In this document: positions 1 to 8,874 of the stretch, piece after piece
Layout: each line of letters starts with the position of its first letter
Numbering within the stretch: position 1 is the stretch's first letter
Assembly (NCBI GenBank): GCA_002454335.1
Contig: DKIP01000020.1
Location: 26,546 to 90,545, forward strand
DNA from: Cytophagaceae bacterium UBA6715
GTDB lineage: Bacteria; Bacteroidota; Bacteroidia; Cytophagales; Spirosomataceae
Length of the DNA: 64,000 bases
Direction: 5' to 3'
Translations under genes and position numbers: made by a program
Notes under the pieces: generated by a model
What the model saw: the letters and a program-made list of their open reading frames with translations, nothing else
Told to the model about the DNA's origin: nothing
Databases searched by the model: none

Positions 1-2
1 CT

Positions 3-2447
3 TTGGCAAATGAAGATGGTCAATTTGAATTACAGCTAAAGTCGGGCAAAAATCGATTAGTTTTTCGGCATGTTGGCTTTGCCCCTCGGACTATAGAAGT
101 GGAATTATCCGGCTCTGAATCAAAGCGTGACTATGTTGTTCTGATGCAAGAGCAGGCAGTATCCCTAGAAGAAGTTAATATTCGTGCGCTGAAGGAAGAT
201 CCGGCTATAGGTATCATGCGAAGGATGATTTCGATGGCTCCATTTCACTTAAAAGAACTTAATGCTTATCAGGCCAAAGCATATATTAAAGGTAATGGGA
301 AGATTAATTCTATTTCGAAGTTGGCCGATTTAGCTTTTGGAAAGCAATTGGAAAAAGATGCTGGAATCAAAGTAGGAAGAACCTATGTTTTAGAAGCGAT
401 TAATCAAGTAGATTATAAACGACCTAATCAGATTAAAGAGCGTGTTATTTCAAATCGGAATAATTTACCCTTAGCGATGAAAACAGCTGATGCTCCAAAT
501 TTGCGGGCAACGCAGACTAATTTTTATATGCCAAAAGTTTGGGGAGCATTAATTTCACCTGTATCACCGGCAGCTTTTCAATTTTATACTTTTAGTTATT
601 TAGGTAGTTTTTCGCAAGGAGGAAAGACGATAAGTAAGATACAAGTTCGACCTAAATCCTTTTCAGTTGATCTTTTTGATGGAGAATTACTCGTTGTGGA
701 GGATACTTGGAGTATATATTCCTTGCGGCTGAATTTCAAGAATGGAAATGGTAATTTTGCGCTAAGCCAACAAAATGCTGAATTTCAGGGAGTTTGGATG
801 CCTATTAATTATGAAATGCAGGCCAATATGCAAGCGCTCGGTTTAGGTTTCTCGGTCAATTATGTGACGCAAGTTAAATCTTATCAAATTCAAGTTAATC
901 CTGGTTTTGTTGTTAAACCTCAGATTATTGAGGAGCGATTAGATAAATCCTTAGCCAAGGAGATTGATCGATCAAAGATCCAAGATGTTCAAAAAGCCTT
1001 TTCAGGAGAGATTACACGTAAAAAATTGAAACGTGTATTACAGAAAATTGCTAAAGAGGAGAAGAAATCAGATACATTGGCTATGAAGGGGATTAGTGCT
1101 GTATATGATATGCAAGTGGATTCGCTTGCTAATAAGAAGTCCATAGAATTTTGGAATGAAGCTAGAGAAGTGCCTTTAACAGAAGCCGAATTAAGTGGGT
1201 TTAAAGAAGCCGATAGTTTATATGTTATTGAGCGAGCGAAAATGGTTGTCGACTCTATTAATGCTTTACCAAAGTTTAAGTTACAGCACCTTTTTTATGC
1301 TAAGAAATATAATTTTGAGAAAGCAGGAATTGGTAATTCCTTTATGATGAATATGCTTGGTTTTGGTTTGTCGCCCGTGGATGGGTACTATCTTGACAGG
1401 AACTTGAACTTTAACCGCCAGTTGAATACAACTGATTATTGGAAGATAGGCACCAACATTCATGTTGGATTTCAGCGGAAAGCATTGAATGGGGATGTTT
1501 ATTTTGATCGAAAATCGCATGATGGCCGAGCTTTATTTAATGTGGCTACGGGATCCCAATTAGCGAACCAAAGTGATGCAAAAACAATTACGAGCGCCTA
1601 TAATTCGAGTACCTCCTTATTAACTTCTAAAAGCTATTTATATTGGTATCAAAAAGATTTTGTCCGTATTTTTTATGAATATCAAGTGCGAGCCTCATTG
1701 ATTTTATCTGCACAAATTGAATACAGAAATAGAAGTATGTTATCAAATGTTGTTAAGCATGGTTGGTTTGGACTGGAGAATGAATTCAGGGAAAATGTTC
1801 CTATTTCAGATGAATTGAGTGATACTCGTTTTAAGACTCATAAGCAATGGAGTTTGGGTACATTCCTTACTTGGAAACCCGGGTCGACTTGGCGATTAAT
1901 CAACCATGTTCGAAGAGAAGAGCGCACTGAGAATAATTTCACCTTAAAATTTAATACTCAAGTTGTTTTTGGAGATTATCCTTTTTCGTATGTCTCCATT
2001 CAAGCGGATCAATCATTCAATTTAGGTCGATTAGGTAGATTAGCTTATCAAGTTCGTTACCAAGATTATTTAACAAAGCCTAGTATCTACTTAGATTTTA
2101 CCCACTTTAATGGAAGTGATATTAATTTCATTTCTAGTCAAGGCTATGTTTTTAGTACATTACCTATGTATACCTTTAGCACGAGTGGACAATCGCTTAT
2201 TTTTCATCTGAAGTGGTCACCACGTAAGTTTTTACTGTCGCAACAAAACTCGATTTATTTATATGGTATACGCGAGTCTTTACGATTTAGTGCTCTTTAT
2301 ACTCAAAATCGAATGGGTAAAGATGGATTTTATGAGCTAGCTTATTCTACTCAAGGGATTTTTAGAAGTTTAGGATTGGAACTAGCGAAACCGGTTGGAA
2401 ATTGGGTGCCCTCACAATGGAAAGTTTCATTAACCTTGCCATTCTAG
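3..2447 (+). CDS. DUF5686-family outer-membrane protein, 5'-truncated by window edge
   Basis: The reading frame is open from the window edge, so the true start and signal peptide lie upstream; the TTG at position 3 is just the first in-frame codon. About residues 1-55 look like the end of a carboxypeptidase-regulatory-like beta-sandwich (VGFAPRTIEVEL), as found in front of many Bacteroidota surface proteins. The rest (about 814 residues visible) matches the DUF5686 pattern: a mixed region, a Lys/Glu-rich helical stretch near residues 300-420, then many alternating aromatic strands ending in a C-terminal Phe (LTLPF), typical of an outer-membrane beta-barrel. Function is unknown; a TonB-receptor-like or assembly role is only inference. 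A second family member lies at 8875-11163. Confidence 0.8.
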   Translation: MANEDGQFELQLKSGKNRLVFRHVGFAPRTIEVELSGSESKRDYVVLMQEQAVSLEEVNIRALKEDPAIGIMRRMISMAPFHLKELNAYQAKAYIKGNGKINSISKLADLAFGKQLEKDAGIKVGRTYVLEAINQVDYKRPNQIKERVISNRNNLPLAMKTADAPNLRATQTNFYMPKVWGALISPVSPAAFQFYTFSYLGSFSQGGKTISKIQVRPKSFSVDLFDGELLVVEDTWSIYSLRLNFKNGNGNFALSQQNAEFQGVWMPINYEMQANMQALGLGFSVNYVTQVKSYQIQVNPGFVVKPQIIEERLDKSLAKEIDRSKIQDVQKAFSGEITRKKLKRVLQKIAKEEKKSDTLAMKGISAVYDMQVDSLANKKSIEFWNEAREVPLTEAELSGFKEADSLYVIERAKMVVDSINALPKFKLQHLFYAKKYNFEKAGIGNSFMMNMLGFGLSPVDGYYLDRNLNFNRQLNTTDYWKIGTNIHVGFQRKALNGDVYFDRKSHDGRALFNVATGSQLANQSDAKTITSAYNSSTSLLTSKSYLYWYQKDFVRIFYEYQVRASLILSAQIEYRNRSMLSNVVKHGWFGLENEFRENVPISDELSDTRFKTHKQWSLGTFLTWKPGSTWRLINHVRREERTENNFTLKFNTQVVFGDYPFSYVSIQADQSFNLGRLGRLAYQVRYQDYLTKPSIYLDFTHFNGSDINFISSQGYVFSTLPMYTFSTSGQSLIFHLKWSPRKFLLSQQNSIYLYGIRESLRFSALYTQNRMGKDGFYELAYSTQGIFRSLGLELAKPVGNWVPSQWKVSLTLPF

Positions 2448-2513
2448 TTGGAAATCTGCTCCAAATTCCATTAATTGTGCTAAATTTTTTTGAAATAATC
2501 TAAATCTTTATTT

Positions 2514-4694
2514 ATGAATCAAATTGTTTACTTAGTTCCTGCGTTTGGAATTGTAGGATTGCTGTATACAGCATGGAAATTTAGTTGGGTGTCTAAACAA
2601 GATGCAGGAAATGACAAGATGCAGGAGCTATCCGGTTACATTGCTGATGGAGCTATTGCCTTCTTAAAAGCAGAGTGGAAAATCTTAGCTTATTTTGCTA
2701 TTCCGACCGCTATTTTGTTAGCTTGGTTGGGGACCCAAACAGGTTCAATGGATAATCCTATCCATTCATCACCTCTAATAGCGGTAGCTTTTATCATTGG
2801 TGCGATTTTTTCAGCAACAGCTGGATACATCGGAATGATTGTAGCAACGAAAGCCAATGTTCGTACGGCGGAAGCCGCTCGTACTTCATTAGCTAAGGCC
2901 TTGAACGTATCTTTTACGGGAGGTTCAGTGATGGGTATGGGAGTTGCTGGTTTGGCAATTTTAGGTCTTGGTGGCTTGTTTATTGCGTTTTATCAATTAT
3001 TTGCTGAAGGTCAAGCGTTGACTTCTGTTGAAATGAAAACGGCTATTGAAGTGTTAGCTGGGTTTTCTTTAGGAGCTGAATCGATTGCCTTATTTGCACG
3101 TGTGGGTGGTGGTATCTATACAAAAGCTGCTGACGTGGGTGCAGACTTAGTAGGTAAAGTAGAGGCTGGAATTCCAGAAGATGATGTTCGTAACCCTGCA
3201 ACAATTGCAGATAACGTAGGAGATAACGTGGGTGACGTGGCTGGAATGGGTGCCGATTTATTTGGTTCTTATGTGGCAACGATCCTTGCAACGATGGTAT
3301 TAGGCCAAGAAATTGAAGTTTCGGATAACTATGGAGGATTCTCTCCTGTCCTATTGCCTATGTTGATTGCTGGAGTAGGATTAATCGCTTCCTTGGTATC
3401 TACATTCTTCGTTCGAATTTCGAAAGAAACAGATTCAGTACAGAATGCCTTGAATTTAGGTAACTATACTTCGATTGCAATCACTTTTGTTACCTCTTAT
3501 TTCTTGGTGACAAATATTTTACCTGAAAGTCTAAGCCTTCGTGGTACAACATTTACCGCGATGGATGTGTTCTTCGCGATTATTGTTGGATTAGTTGTGG
3601 GAACTTTGATGTCAATTATCACGGAATATTACACTGCCATGGGTAAACGTCCGGTGGATTCGATCGTACAAAAATCAGGTACAGGTCATGCGACAAATAT
3701 CATCGGTGGTTTAGCGGTAGGAATGGAATCAACGGTATTGCCAATCTTGGTATTAGCAGCGGGTATCATTGCATCTTATTACTTTGCAGGTATCTATGGT
3801 GTTTCTATCGCTGCGGCAGGTATGATGGCAACAACTGCTATGCAATTAGCGATTGATGCATTTGGTCCAATTGCGGATAACGCAGGTGGTATCGCTGAGA
3901 TGTCACAATTGCCTTCTGAGGTGCGTGACCGTACAGATAATTTGGATGCTGTAGGTAATACGACCGCTGCAACGGGTAAAGGATTTGCTATTGCTTCGGC
4001 GGCGTTGACTTCTTTAGCTTTATTTGCTGCGTTTGTTGGTATTGCTGGTATTGATGCGATTGATATCTATAAAGCGGATGTTTTGGCAGGATTATTCGTG
4101 GGAGGAATGATTCCATTTATTTTCTCTGCATTATGTATTTCTGCGGTGGGTAAGGCAGCGATGGAAATGGTGAACGAGGTTCGTCGTCAATTCCGTGAAA
4201 TTCCTGGAATTATGGAATACAAGGCAAAGCCAGAGTATGAAAAATGTGTGGCTATCTCGACTGAAGCCTCTATTCGTCAAATGATCCTTCCCGGTGCGAT
4301 TGCTTTAATCGTTCCTGTGATTGTTGGCTTTACGATGGGACCTGAAGTATTAGGTGGATTATTAGCCGGTGTAACGGTATCTGGCGTATTGATGGGAATT
4401 TTCCAATCAAACGCAGGTGGTGCTTGGGATAATGCGAAGAAATCGTTTGAGAAAGGTGTATTGATTGATGGTCAAACATTCAAGAAAGGTTCAGAGCCTC
4501 ATAAAGCAGCTGTAACGGGAGACACGGTTGGTGATCCATTCAAAGACACCTCAGGTCCATCGATGAACATCTTGATTAAATTGATGTCGATTGTATCCTT
4601 AGTTATTGCGCCTTACATTCATTCAGGTAACAGCGCTGCGCATTCGAGTGTAAAATCGCCAGCTCCTATCGTTAAGATGGTAGCTAAGCGTTAA
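2514..4694 (+). CDS. hppA: K+-dependent membrane-bound pyrophosphatase (Na+ or H+ pump)
   Basis: Integral membrane ion pump that couples hydrolysis of cytoplasmic pyrophosphate to Na+ and/or H+ export. The 726-residue length and about 16 hydrophobic segments fit the family. The signature region lies near residues 198-253: [11 protein letters not shown] followed by [15 protein letters not shown], which carries the Mg-PPi-binding acidic residues. The segment [10 protein letters not shown] (residues 481-490) has Ala485 and Gly488 at the two positions that distinguish K+-dependent enzymes; K+-independent H+ pumps have Lys and Thr there. Whether it pumps Na+, H+ or both cannot be read safely from sequence. 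It is a single gene, ending at a bidirectional terminator shared with the convergent rplY. No clear -7 box was found upstream. Confidence 0.95.
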   Translation: MNQIVYLVPAFGIVGLLYTAWKFSWVSKQDAGNDKMQELSGYIADGAIAFLKAEWKILAYFAIPTAILLAWLGTQTGSMDNPIHSSPLIAVAFIIGAIFSATAGYIGMIVATKANVRTAEAARTSLAKALNVSFTGGSVMGMGVAGLAILGLGGLFIAFYQLFAEGQALTSVEMKTAIEVLAGFSLGAESIALFARVGGGIYTKAADVGADLVGKVEAGIPEDDVRNPATIADNVGDNVGDVAGMGADLFGSYVATILATMVLGQEIEVSDNYGGFSPVLLPMLIAGVGLIASLVSTFFVRISKETDSVQNALNLGNYTSIAITFVTSYFLVTNILPESLSLRGTTFTAMDVFFAIIVGLVVGTLMSIITEYYTAMGKRPVDSIVQKSGTGHATNIIGGLAVGMESTVLPILVLAAGIIASYYFAGIYGVSIAAAGMMATTAMQLAIDAFGPIADNAGGIAEMSQLPSEVRDRTDNLDAVGNTTAATGKGFAIASAALTSLALFAAFVGIAGIDAIDIYKADVLAGLFVGGMIPFIFSALCISAVGKAAMEMVNEVRRQFREIPGIMEYKAKPEYEKCVAISTEASIRQMILPGAIALIVPVIVGFTMGPEVLGGLLAGVTVSGVLMGIFQSNAGGAWDNAKKSFEKGVLIDGQTFKKGSEPHKAAVTGDTVGDPFKDTSGPSMNILIKLMSIVSLVIAPYIHSGNSAAHSSVKSPAPIVKMVAKR

Positions 4695-4740
4695 TTGATT
4701 ATAAGCGATTCTCGTATTAGGGAATCGCTAATTATAAAAA

Positions 4741-4773
4741 AAAGCCCTTCGTCGATTGACGAAGGGCTTTTTT
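4741..4773. terminator. Bidirectional intrinsic terminator between hppA and rplY
   Basis: A perfect 13-bp stem (AAAGCCCTTCGTC at 4741-4753, complement at 4758-4770) closes a GATT loop. A-runs on the left and T-runs on the right give a U-tract in both directions. It lies between convergent genes and should end both transcripts. Confidence 0.93.
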
Positions 4774-4799
4774 AGTTCTATCAGAAACTCCGGAGGGAA

Positions 4800-5366
4800 T
4801 TAAGCGGTTAATTTACCTCTTAATGCTCTTGGGATATCGATTGTTGCAACTGGGTTAGAAGCTGGGTTTAAGATTTCGCAACCTTCAACTTTCAACTTGT
4901 TAACTTTTACCGTTTGACCTAAATCAAGGCCAGAGATATCTGCAGTAACAAAATCAGGAATGTTTGCTACTAAACCACGCAAAGATACTTTACGTAATTT
5001 TTGCACCATTTTACCCCCTTTAATAACGCCTGGAGAGTTTCCAATGATTTTAACCGGAACGTCAATTTTGATAGGCTTATCAGCAGTGATTTCTAAGAAA
5101 TCAACGTGAAGAATCATTTCATTTACTGGGTGAAACTGAGCATCTTGCAAGATAGCACGGTGAATATCACCCTCAATGTTCAATTCTACTTCGTAAACAT
5201 CTGAAGAATATAATAATTCGCGGAACAAGATCATTGGAACAGCGAAATGCAATTGCTCTTTACCACCATATAATACACATGGAGCTAATGCTTCTGCACG
5301 TAAATCTTTTGAACCTTTTGTACCTAGTGTAGCGCGTTTATACCCTACGATTTCTAACTTTTTCAT
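4800..5366 (-). CDS. rplY: 50S ribosomal protein L25/general stress protein Ctc
   Basis: 188-residue L25 of the long (Ctc/TL5) type: an N-terminal 5S-rRNA-binding beta-barrel (about residues 1-95, starting MKKLEIVGYKRATLGTKGSK) and a C-terminal TL5-like beta domain. The start is placed at the ATG ending at 5366. The frame stays open upstream to 5504, but that part reads through the 3' end of prs and has no L25 similarity. The gene follows prs by 61 nt on the same strand, the prs-rplY order seen in many bacteria, so co-transcription from the prs promoter is likely. It ends at the terminator at 4741-4773. Confidence 0.95.
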   Translation of the reverse strand: MKKLEIVGYKRATLGTKGSKDLRAEALAPCVLYGGKEQLHFAVPMILFRELLYSSDVYEVELNIEGDIHRAILQDAQFHPVNEMILHVDFLEITADKPIKIDVPVKIIGNSPGVIKGGKMVQKLRKVSLRGLVANIPDFVTADISGLDLGQTVKVNKLKVEGCEILNPASNPVATIDIPRALRGKLTA

Positions 5367-5427
5367 TTTGTTTTTGTTAGTGTTTCCAGTCTTTCGCTCG
5401 AAGGCTATCCCCTGAAAACGGTTGAAA

Positions 5428-6369
5428 TTAATATTTAATAAATAATGAACTGATAGACTCGTGATCACGGATACGACCGATTGCCTTCGCAAATAACTCA
5501 GCAACTGATAATACCTTAATTTTGTCGCATGCTTGTTTTTGAGGAATCGTATCGGTCACCAATAACTCAGTCAACACTGAATTAGAAATGTTCTCATACG
5601 CCTTTCCAGATAAAACTGGGTGAGTTACCACCGCACGAACAGAATTTGCACCCTTATCCATTAATAATTGAGCGGCTTTACACAAGGTACCACCGGTGTC
5701 AATTAAGTCATCGACTAAGACTACATCTGCGCCTTTCACATCACCAATTAATTGCATGGAAGCAATTTCATTAGCACGTTTCCGGTGCTTATCGCAAATA
5801 ACCATTTCCGCATTGAAGAATTTGGCCATGTTACGCGTACGTACTACACCTCCCACATCTGGAGAAGCGAATACGATGTTTTGTAAATTCAATGATTTCA
5901 AATAAGGAACAAAAATGGCGTTTCCTTCCAAGTGATCTACTGGAAAATCCATGAATCCTTGAATCTGACCTGCATGTAAGTCAATCGTCATTAAACGATC
6001 CGCTCCAGCAGCTGTCAATAAATTGCCAATCAATTTTGCTCCAATACCCACACGCGGACGATCTTTACGATCTTGACGTGAGTAACCAAAATAAGGAATA
6101 ACTGCAGTCACATAGTGTGCAGAAGCTCTTCTTGCCGCATCAATCATCAGTAACAATTCCATCAAGTTATCAGCCGTGGGAAATGTTGATTGAATAATAA
6201 ATACATCACAGCCGCGAACTGATTCATCAAAACTCGGTGACATTTCACCATCTGAGAATCGTAATGTGGTAACAGCTCCTAAATCTTTTCCATAATATTT
6301 GGCGATTTCTTTTGCCAAATAATTAGAAGCCGAACCTGAGAAAATTTTAACTGCGTTAATCGCTGCCAT
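5428..6369 (-). CDS. prs: Ribose-phosphate pyrophosphokinase (PRPP synthetase)
   Basis: Makes PRPP from ribose 5-phosphate and ATP, feeding purine, pyrimidine, His, Trp and NAD synthesis in the cytoplasm. At 313 residues it is normal class I size. Visible motifs are FSDGEMSPSFDESVRG near the N-terminus, the ATP-binding RQDRKDRPR segment, and the PRPP-binding loop VVLVDDLIDTGGT. It begins at the ATG ending at 6369, about 30 nt after the predicted transcription start. The -33/-7 promoter upstream is the best match in the window and overlaps the aconitase terminator. rplY follows in the same direction. Confidence 0.97.
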   Translation of the reverse strand: MAAINAVKIFSGSASNYLAKEIAKYYGKDLGAVTTLRFSDGEMSPSFDESVRGCDVFIIQSTFPTADNLMELLLMIDAARRASAHYVTAVIPYFGYSRQDRKDRPRVGIGAKLIGNLLTAAGADRLMTIDLHAGQIQGFMDFPVDHLEGNAIFVPYLKSLNLQNIVFASPDVGGVVRTRNMAKFFNAEMVICDKHRKRANEIASMQLIGDVKGADVVLVDDLIDTGGTLCKAAQLLMDKGANSVRAVVTHPVLSGKAYENISNSVLTELLVTDTIPQKQACDKIKVLSVAELFAKAIGRIRDHESISSLFIKY

Positions 6370-6393
6370 GTTGTTTGTTAAGGGCTTAATTAT

Positions 6394-6431
6394 AAAAATT
6401 AAGGCGCAAAATTAGACATTTTACGCCTTAA
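6394..6431 (-). terminator. Intrinsic terminator of aconitase, overlapping the prs promoter
   Basis: Starting 8 nt after the aconitase stop, the minus strand has TTAAGGCG-T-AAAAT, a five-base loop, ATTTT-G-CGCCTTAA (6399-6431), then five Ts (6394-6398). The stem is about 13 bp with one mismatch. The same bases contain the prs -7 element. Confidence 0.85.
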
Positions 6432-6437
6432 GTCAAA
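6407..6437 (-). promoter_or_regulatory. Canonical Bacteroidota promoter of prs-rplY
   Basis: On the minus strand, -33 TTTG (6434-6437), a 19-nt spacer, then -7 TAATTTTG (6407-6414) match the Bacteroidota consensus TTTG-N19-TAnnTTTG exactly. Transcription would start near 6400, about 30 nt before the prs ATG. The -7 box lies inside the right arm of the aconitase terminator hairpin. Confidence 0.8.
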
Positions 6438-6438
6438 T

Positions 6439-8703
6439 CTATTTTACGGATGCGCGAATAATGTTCAATGCACCTCCTGCTTTGAACCATTCAATTTGTT
6501 GTGCATTGTAGGTATGGTTCACAGCAAAACTGTCTTTTGTGCCATCTGCATGAACCAATTCAATTGTCAAGGATTTCTCTGGTGCGAATGAACCTAAACC
6601 AACAATGTTGATTGTATCATTTTCTTGAATCTTATCATAATCTGCTTCATTCGCGAATGTTAATGCCAGCATACCTTGTTTTTTCAAGTTGGTTTCGTGA
6701 ATACGTGCAAACGATTTAACCAATACTGCACGTACACCCAAGTGACGTGGTTCCATTGCTGCATGCTCACGTGATGAACCTTCACCGTAGTTGGTATCCC
6801 CTACCACAATTGTGCCAATTCCCGCTGTTTTGTAAGCACGTTGCGTTGCCGGCACAGGTCCATATTCACCCGTCAACTGATTTTTAACGTTGTCAGTTTT
6901 CTCATTGAAGAAGTTAACAGCACCGATCAACATGTTGTTCGAAATGTTATCCAAGTGACCACGGTATTTCAACCATGGACCTGCCATCGAGATATGATCT
7001 GTTGTACACTTTCCTTTTGCTTTGATCAATAATTTTAAGCCAGTCAAGTCTGAACCTTCCCAGGCTGCAAATGGATCTAATAATTGTAAGCGATCTGAAG
7101 TTGGAGAAACTTTTACTTGAACACCTGAACCATCTTCGGCCGGAGCTTGGTATCCTGCATCTTCTGCGGCAAAGCCTTTTTGTGGTAATTCGTCCCCTGT
7201 AGGAGCATCCAATTTAACTTGTTCTCCTTTTTCGTTGGTCAATGTATCTGTTAACGGATTGAATGTTAAGTCTCCCGCAATGGCTAAAGCAGTTACCATT
7301 TCTGGAGAAGCAACAAATGCAAATGTGTTTGGATTACCGTCCGCGCGTTTCGCAAAGTTTCTGTTGAATGAGTGAACAATAGTGTTCTTCTCTCCTTTTT
7401 CAGCTCCTGGACGTGCCCATTGACCAATACATGGTCCACATGCATTTGAGAATACTGTTGCCCCAATCGTATTGAATGTATCGATAAATCCGTCACGCTC
7501 AATTGTATAACGAACTAATTCAGAACCGGGAGTAATGGTGAATTGCGCTTTGGTTTTTAATCCTTTGGCAGCAACTTGTTTTGCTAACGAAGCCGCGCGT
7601 GCAATATCTTCATAGGATGAGTTCGTACATGAACCAATCAAACCAACCTCCACTTTTGTAGGCCAACCGTTTTTCTCGGCTAATTCTTTCATTTTTGAAA
7701 TTGGCGTTGCCAAATCCGGTGTGAAAGGACCATTTAAGTGTGGTTCTAATGTATCTAAATCGATTTCGATTACTTGATCAAAATATTTTTCTGGATTAGC
7801 GTAAACCTCAGGGTCTGCCGTTAAGTGCTCACGTACTTGATCTGCCATCGCAGCCACATCTGCACGACCTGTAGATTGTAAGTAACGTGCCATAGAATCA
7901 TCATAACCGAATGTTGATGTCGTTGCACCTATTTCCGCACCCATGTTACAGATGGTTCCTTTACCCGTACATGACATGGAAGTTGCTCCTTCACCGAAGT
8001 ATTCAACCACACATCCTGTACCACCTTTTACTGTTAAAATACCAGCTACCTTTAAGATGACATCTTTGGGGGCAGTCCAGCCATTAAGTTTACCTGTTAA
8101 TTTAACACCGATCAACTTAGGGAATTTCAATTCCCAAGCTAGGCCGGCCATAACATCGCATGCATCAGCGCCACCTACTCCGATCGCAATCATACCTAAT
8201 CCACCTGCATTAACTGTGTGTGAATCGGTACCAATCATCATCCCACCTGGGAATGCATAATTTTCCAATACAACTTGGTGAATAATACCAGCACCTGGTT
8301 TCCAGAAACCGATACCGTATTTATCAGAAACCGATGACAAGAAATCGTAAACCTCTTTATTTTTATCTACTGCAACCGCTAAGTCAGTCGTTGAAGCAAC
8401 TTTTGCCTCAATTAAGTGGTCACAGTGTACCGTAGAAGGTACGGCTACTTGAGGGCGACCCGCTTGCATAAATTGCAACAAAGCCATTTGAGCCGTTGCA
8501 TCTTGCATAGCTACGCGATCTGGTGCGAAATCTACATATGAATTTCCACGTGCGTAAGCAGTAGAAGGTGTTCCTTCCCATAAATGGCTGTAAAGGATTT
8601 TTTCAGTTAACGTAAGCGGTTTACCTGTTAAAGCGCGCGCAGCAGCGATTCGTGCTGGCATTCTTTCGTAAACAGCTTTGATCATTTCAATGTCAAAGGC
8701 CAT
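6439..8703 (-). CDS. acn: Aconitate hydratase (aconitase)
   Basis: TCA-cycle [4Fe-4S] enzyme interconverting citrate and isocitrate. The 754-residue length and sequence fit the mitochondrial/AcnA-like type found in Bacteroidota. Iron-sulfur ligands are Cys359 (GSCTNSS) and Cys422/Cys425 (ACGPCIG), with spacing matching mitochondrial aconitase. The swivel domain with [15 protein letters not shown] is C-terminal. The start is the ATG ending at 8703 ([15 protein letters not shown]); an in-frame ATG 33 nt further upstream adds unrelated residues and is not preferred. A -7 box TAATTTTG lies about 30 nt upstream. It is transcribed alone and ends at the hairpin that overlaps the prs promoter. Confidence 0.97.
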   Translation of the reverse strand: MAFDIEMIKAVYERMPARIAAARALTGKPLTLTEKILYSHLWEGTPSTAYARGNSYVDFAPDRVAMQDATAQMALLQFMQAGRPQVAVPSTVHCDHLIEAKVASTTDLAVAVDKNKEVYDFLSSVSDKYGIGFWKPGAGIIHQVVLENYAFPGGMMIGTDSHTVNAGGLGMIAIGVGGADACDVMAGLAWELKFPKLIGVKLTGKLNGWTAPKDVILKVAGILTVKGGTGCVVEYFGEGATSMSCTGKGTICNMGAEIGATTSTFGYDDSMARYLQSTGRADVAAMADQVREHLTADPEVYANPEKYFDQVIEIDLDTLEPHLNGPFTPDLATPISKMKELAEKNGWPTKVEVGLIGSCTNSSYEDIARAASLAKQVAAKGLKTKAQFTITPGSELVRYTIERDGFIDTFNTIGATVFSNACGPCIGQWARPGAEKGEKNTIVHSFNRNFAKRADGNPNTFAFVASPEMVTALAIAGDLTFNPLTDTLTNEKGEQVKLDAPTGDELPQKGFAAEDAGYQAPAEDGSGVQVKVSPTSDRLQLLDPFAAWEGSDLTGLKLLIKAKGKCTTDHISMAGPWLKYRGHLDNISNNMLIGAVNFFNEKTDNVKNQLTGEYGPVPATQRAYKTAGIGTIVVGDTNYGEGSSREHAAMEPRHLGVRAVLVKSFARIHETNLKKQGMLALTFANEADYDKIQENDTINIVGLGSFAPEKSLTIELVHADGTKDSFAVNHTYNAQQIEWFKAGGALNIIRASVK

Positions 8704-8733
8704 GTTAATAATTTTTATATAAGAAATTGCTCG

Positions 8734-8741
8734 CAAAATTA
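8734..8741 (-). promoter_or_regulatory. Predicted -7 element of aconitase promoter
   Basis: TAATTTTG on the minus strand matches TAnnTTTG and lies 30 nt before the start codon. It is followed by GCG, as in the prs promoter. No TTTG is seen at the -33 position, so this is a half-supported promoter. Confidence 0.5.
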
Positions 8742-8874
8742 ATAGATTCGCTTGAAAATTGCCAATTTTGAAGGCTATGATTTCCTTTCAATTTTATTTT
8801 ATTGAAATTTGGCAATCGTTTCCCTGTTAAATAATGTTTTTGGCTACTTTAATGGCCGATTAAGCCTATTCAAT

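Noticed and set aside
5367..5504. 46-residue N-terminal extension of rplY
   Set aside because: It reads antisense-free but out of frame through the end of prs and has no L25 similarity; the ATG ending at 5366 gives the standard protein.
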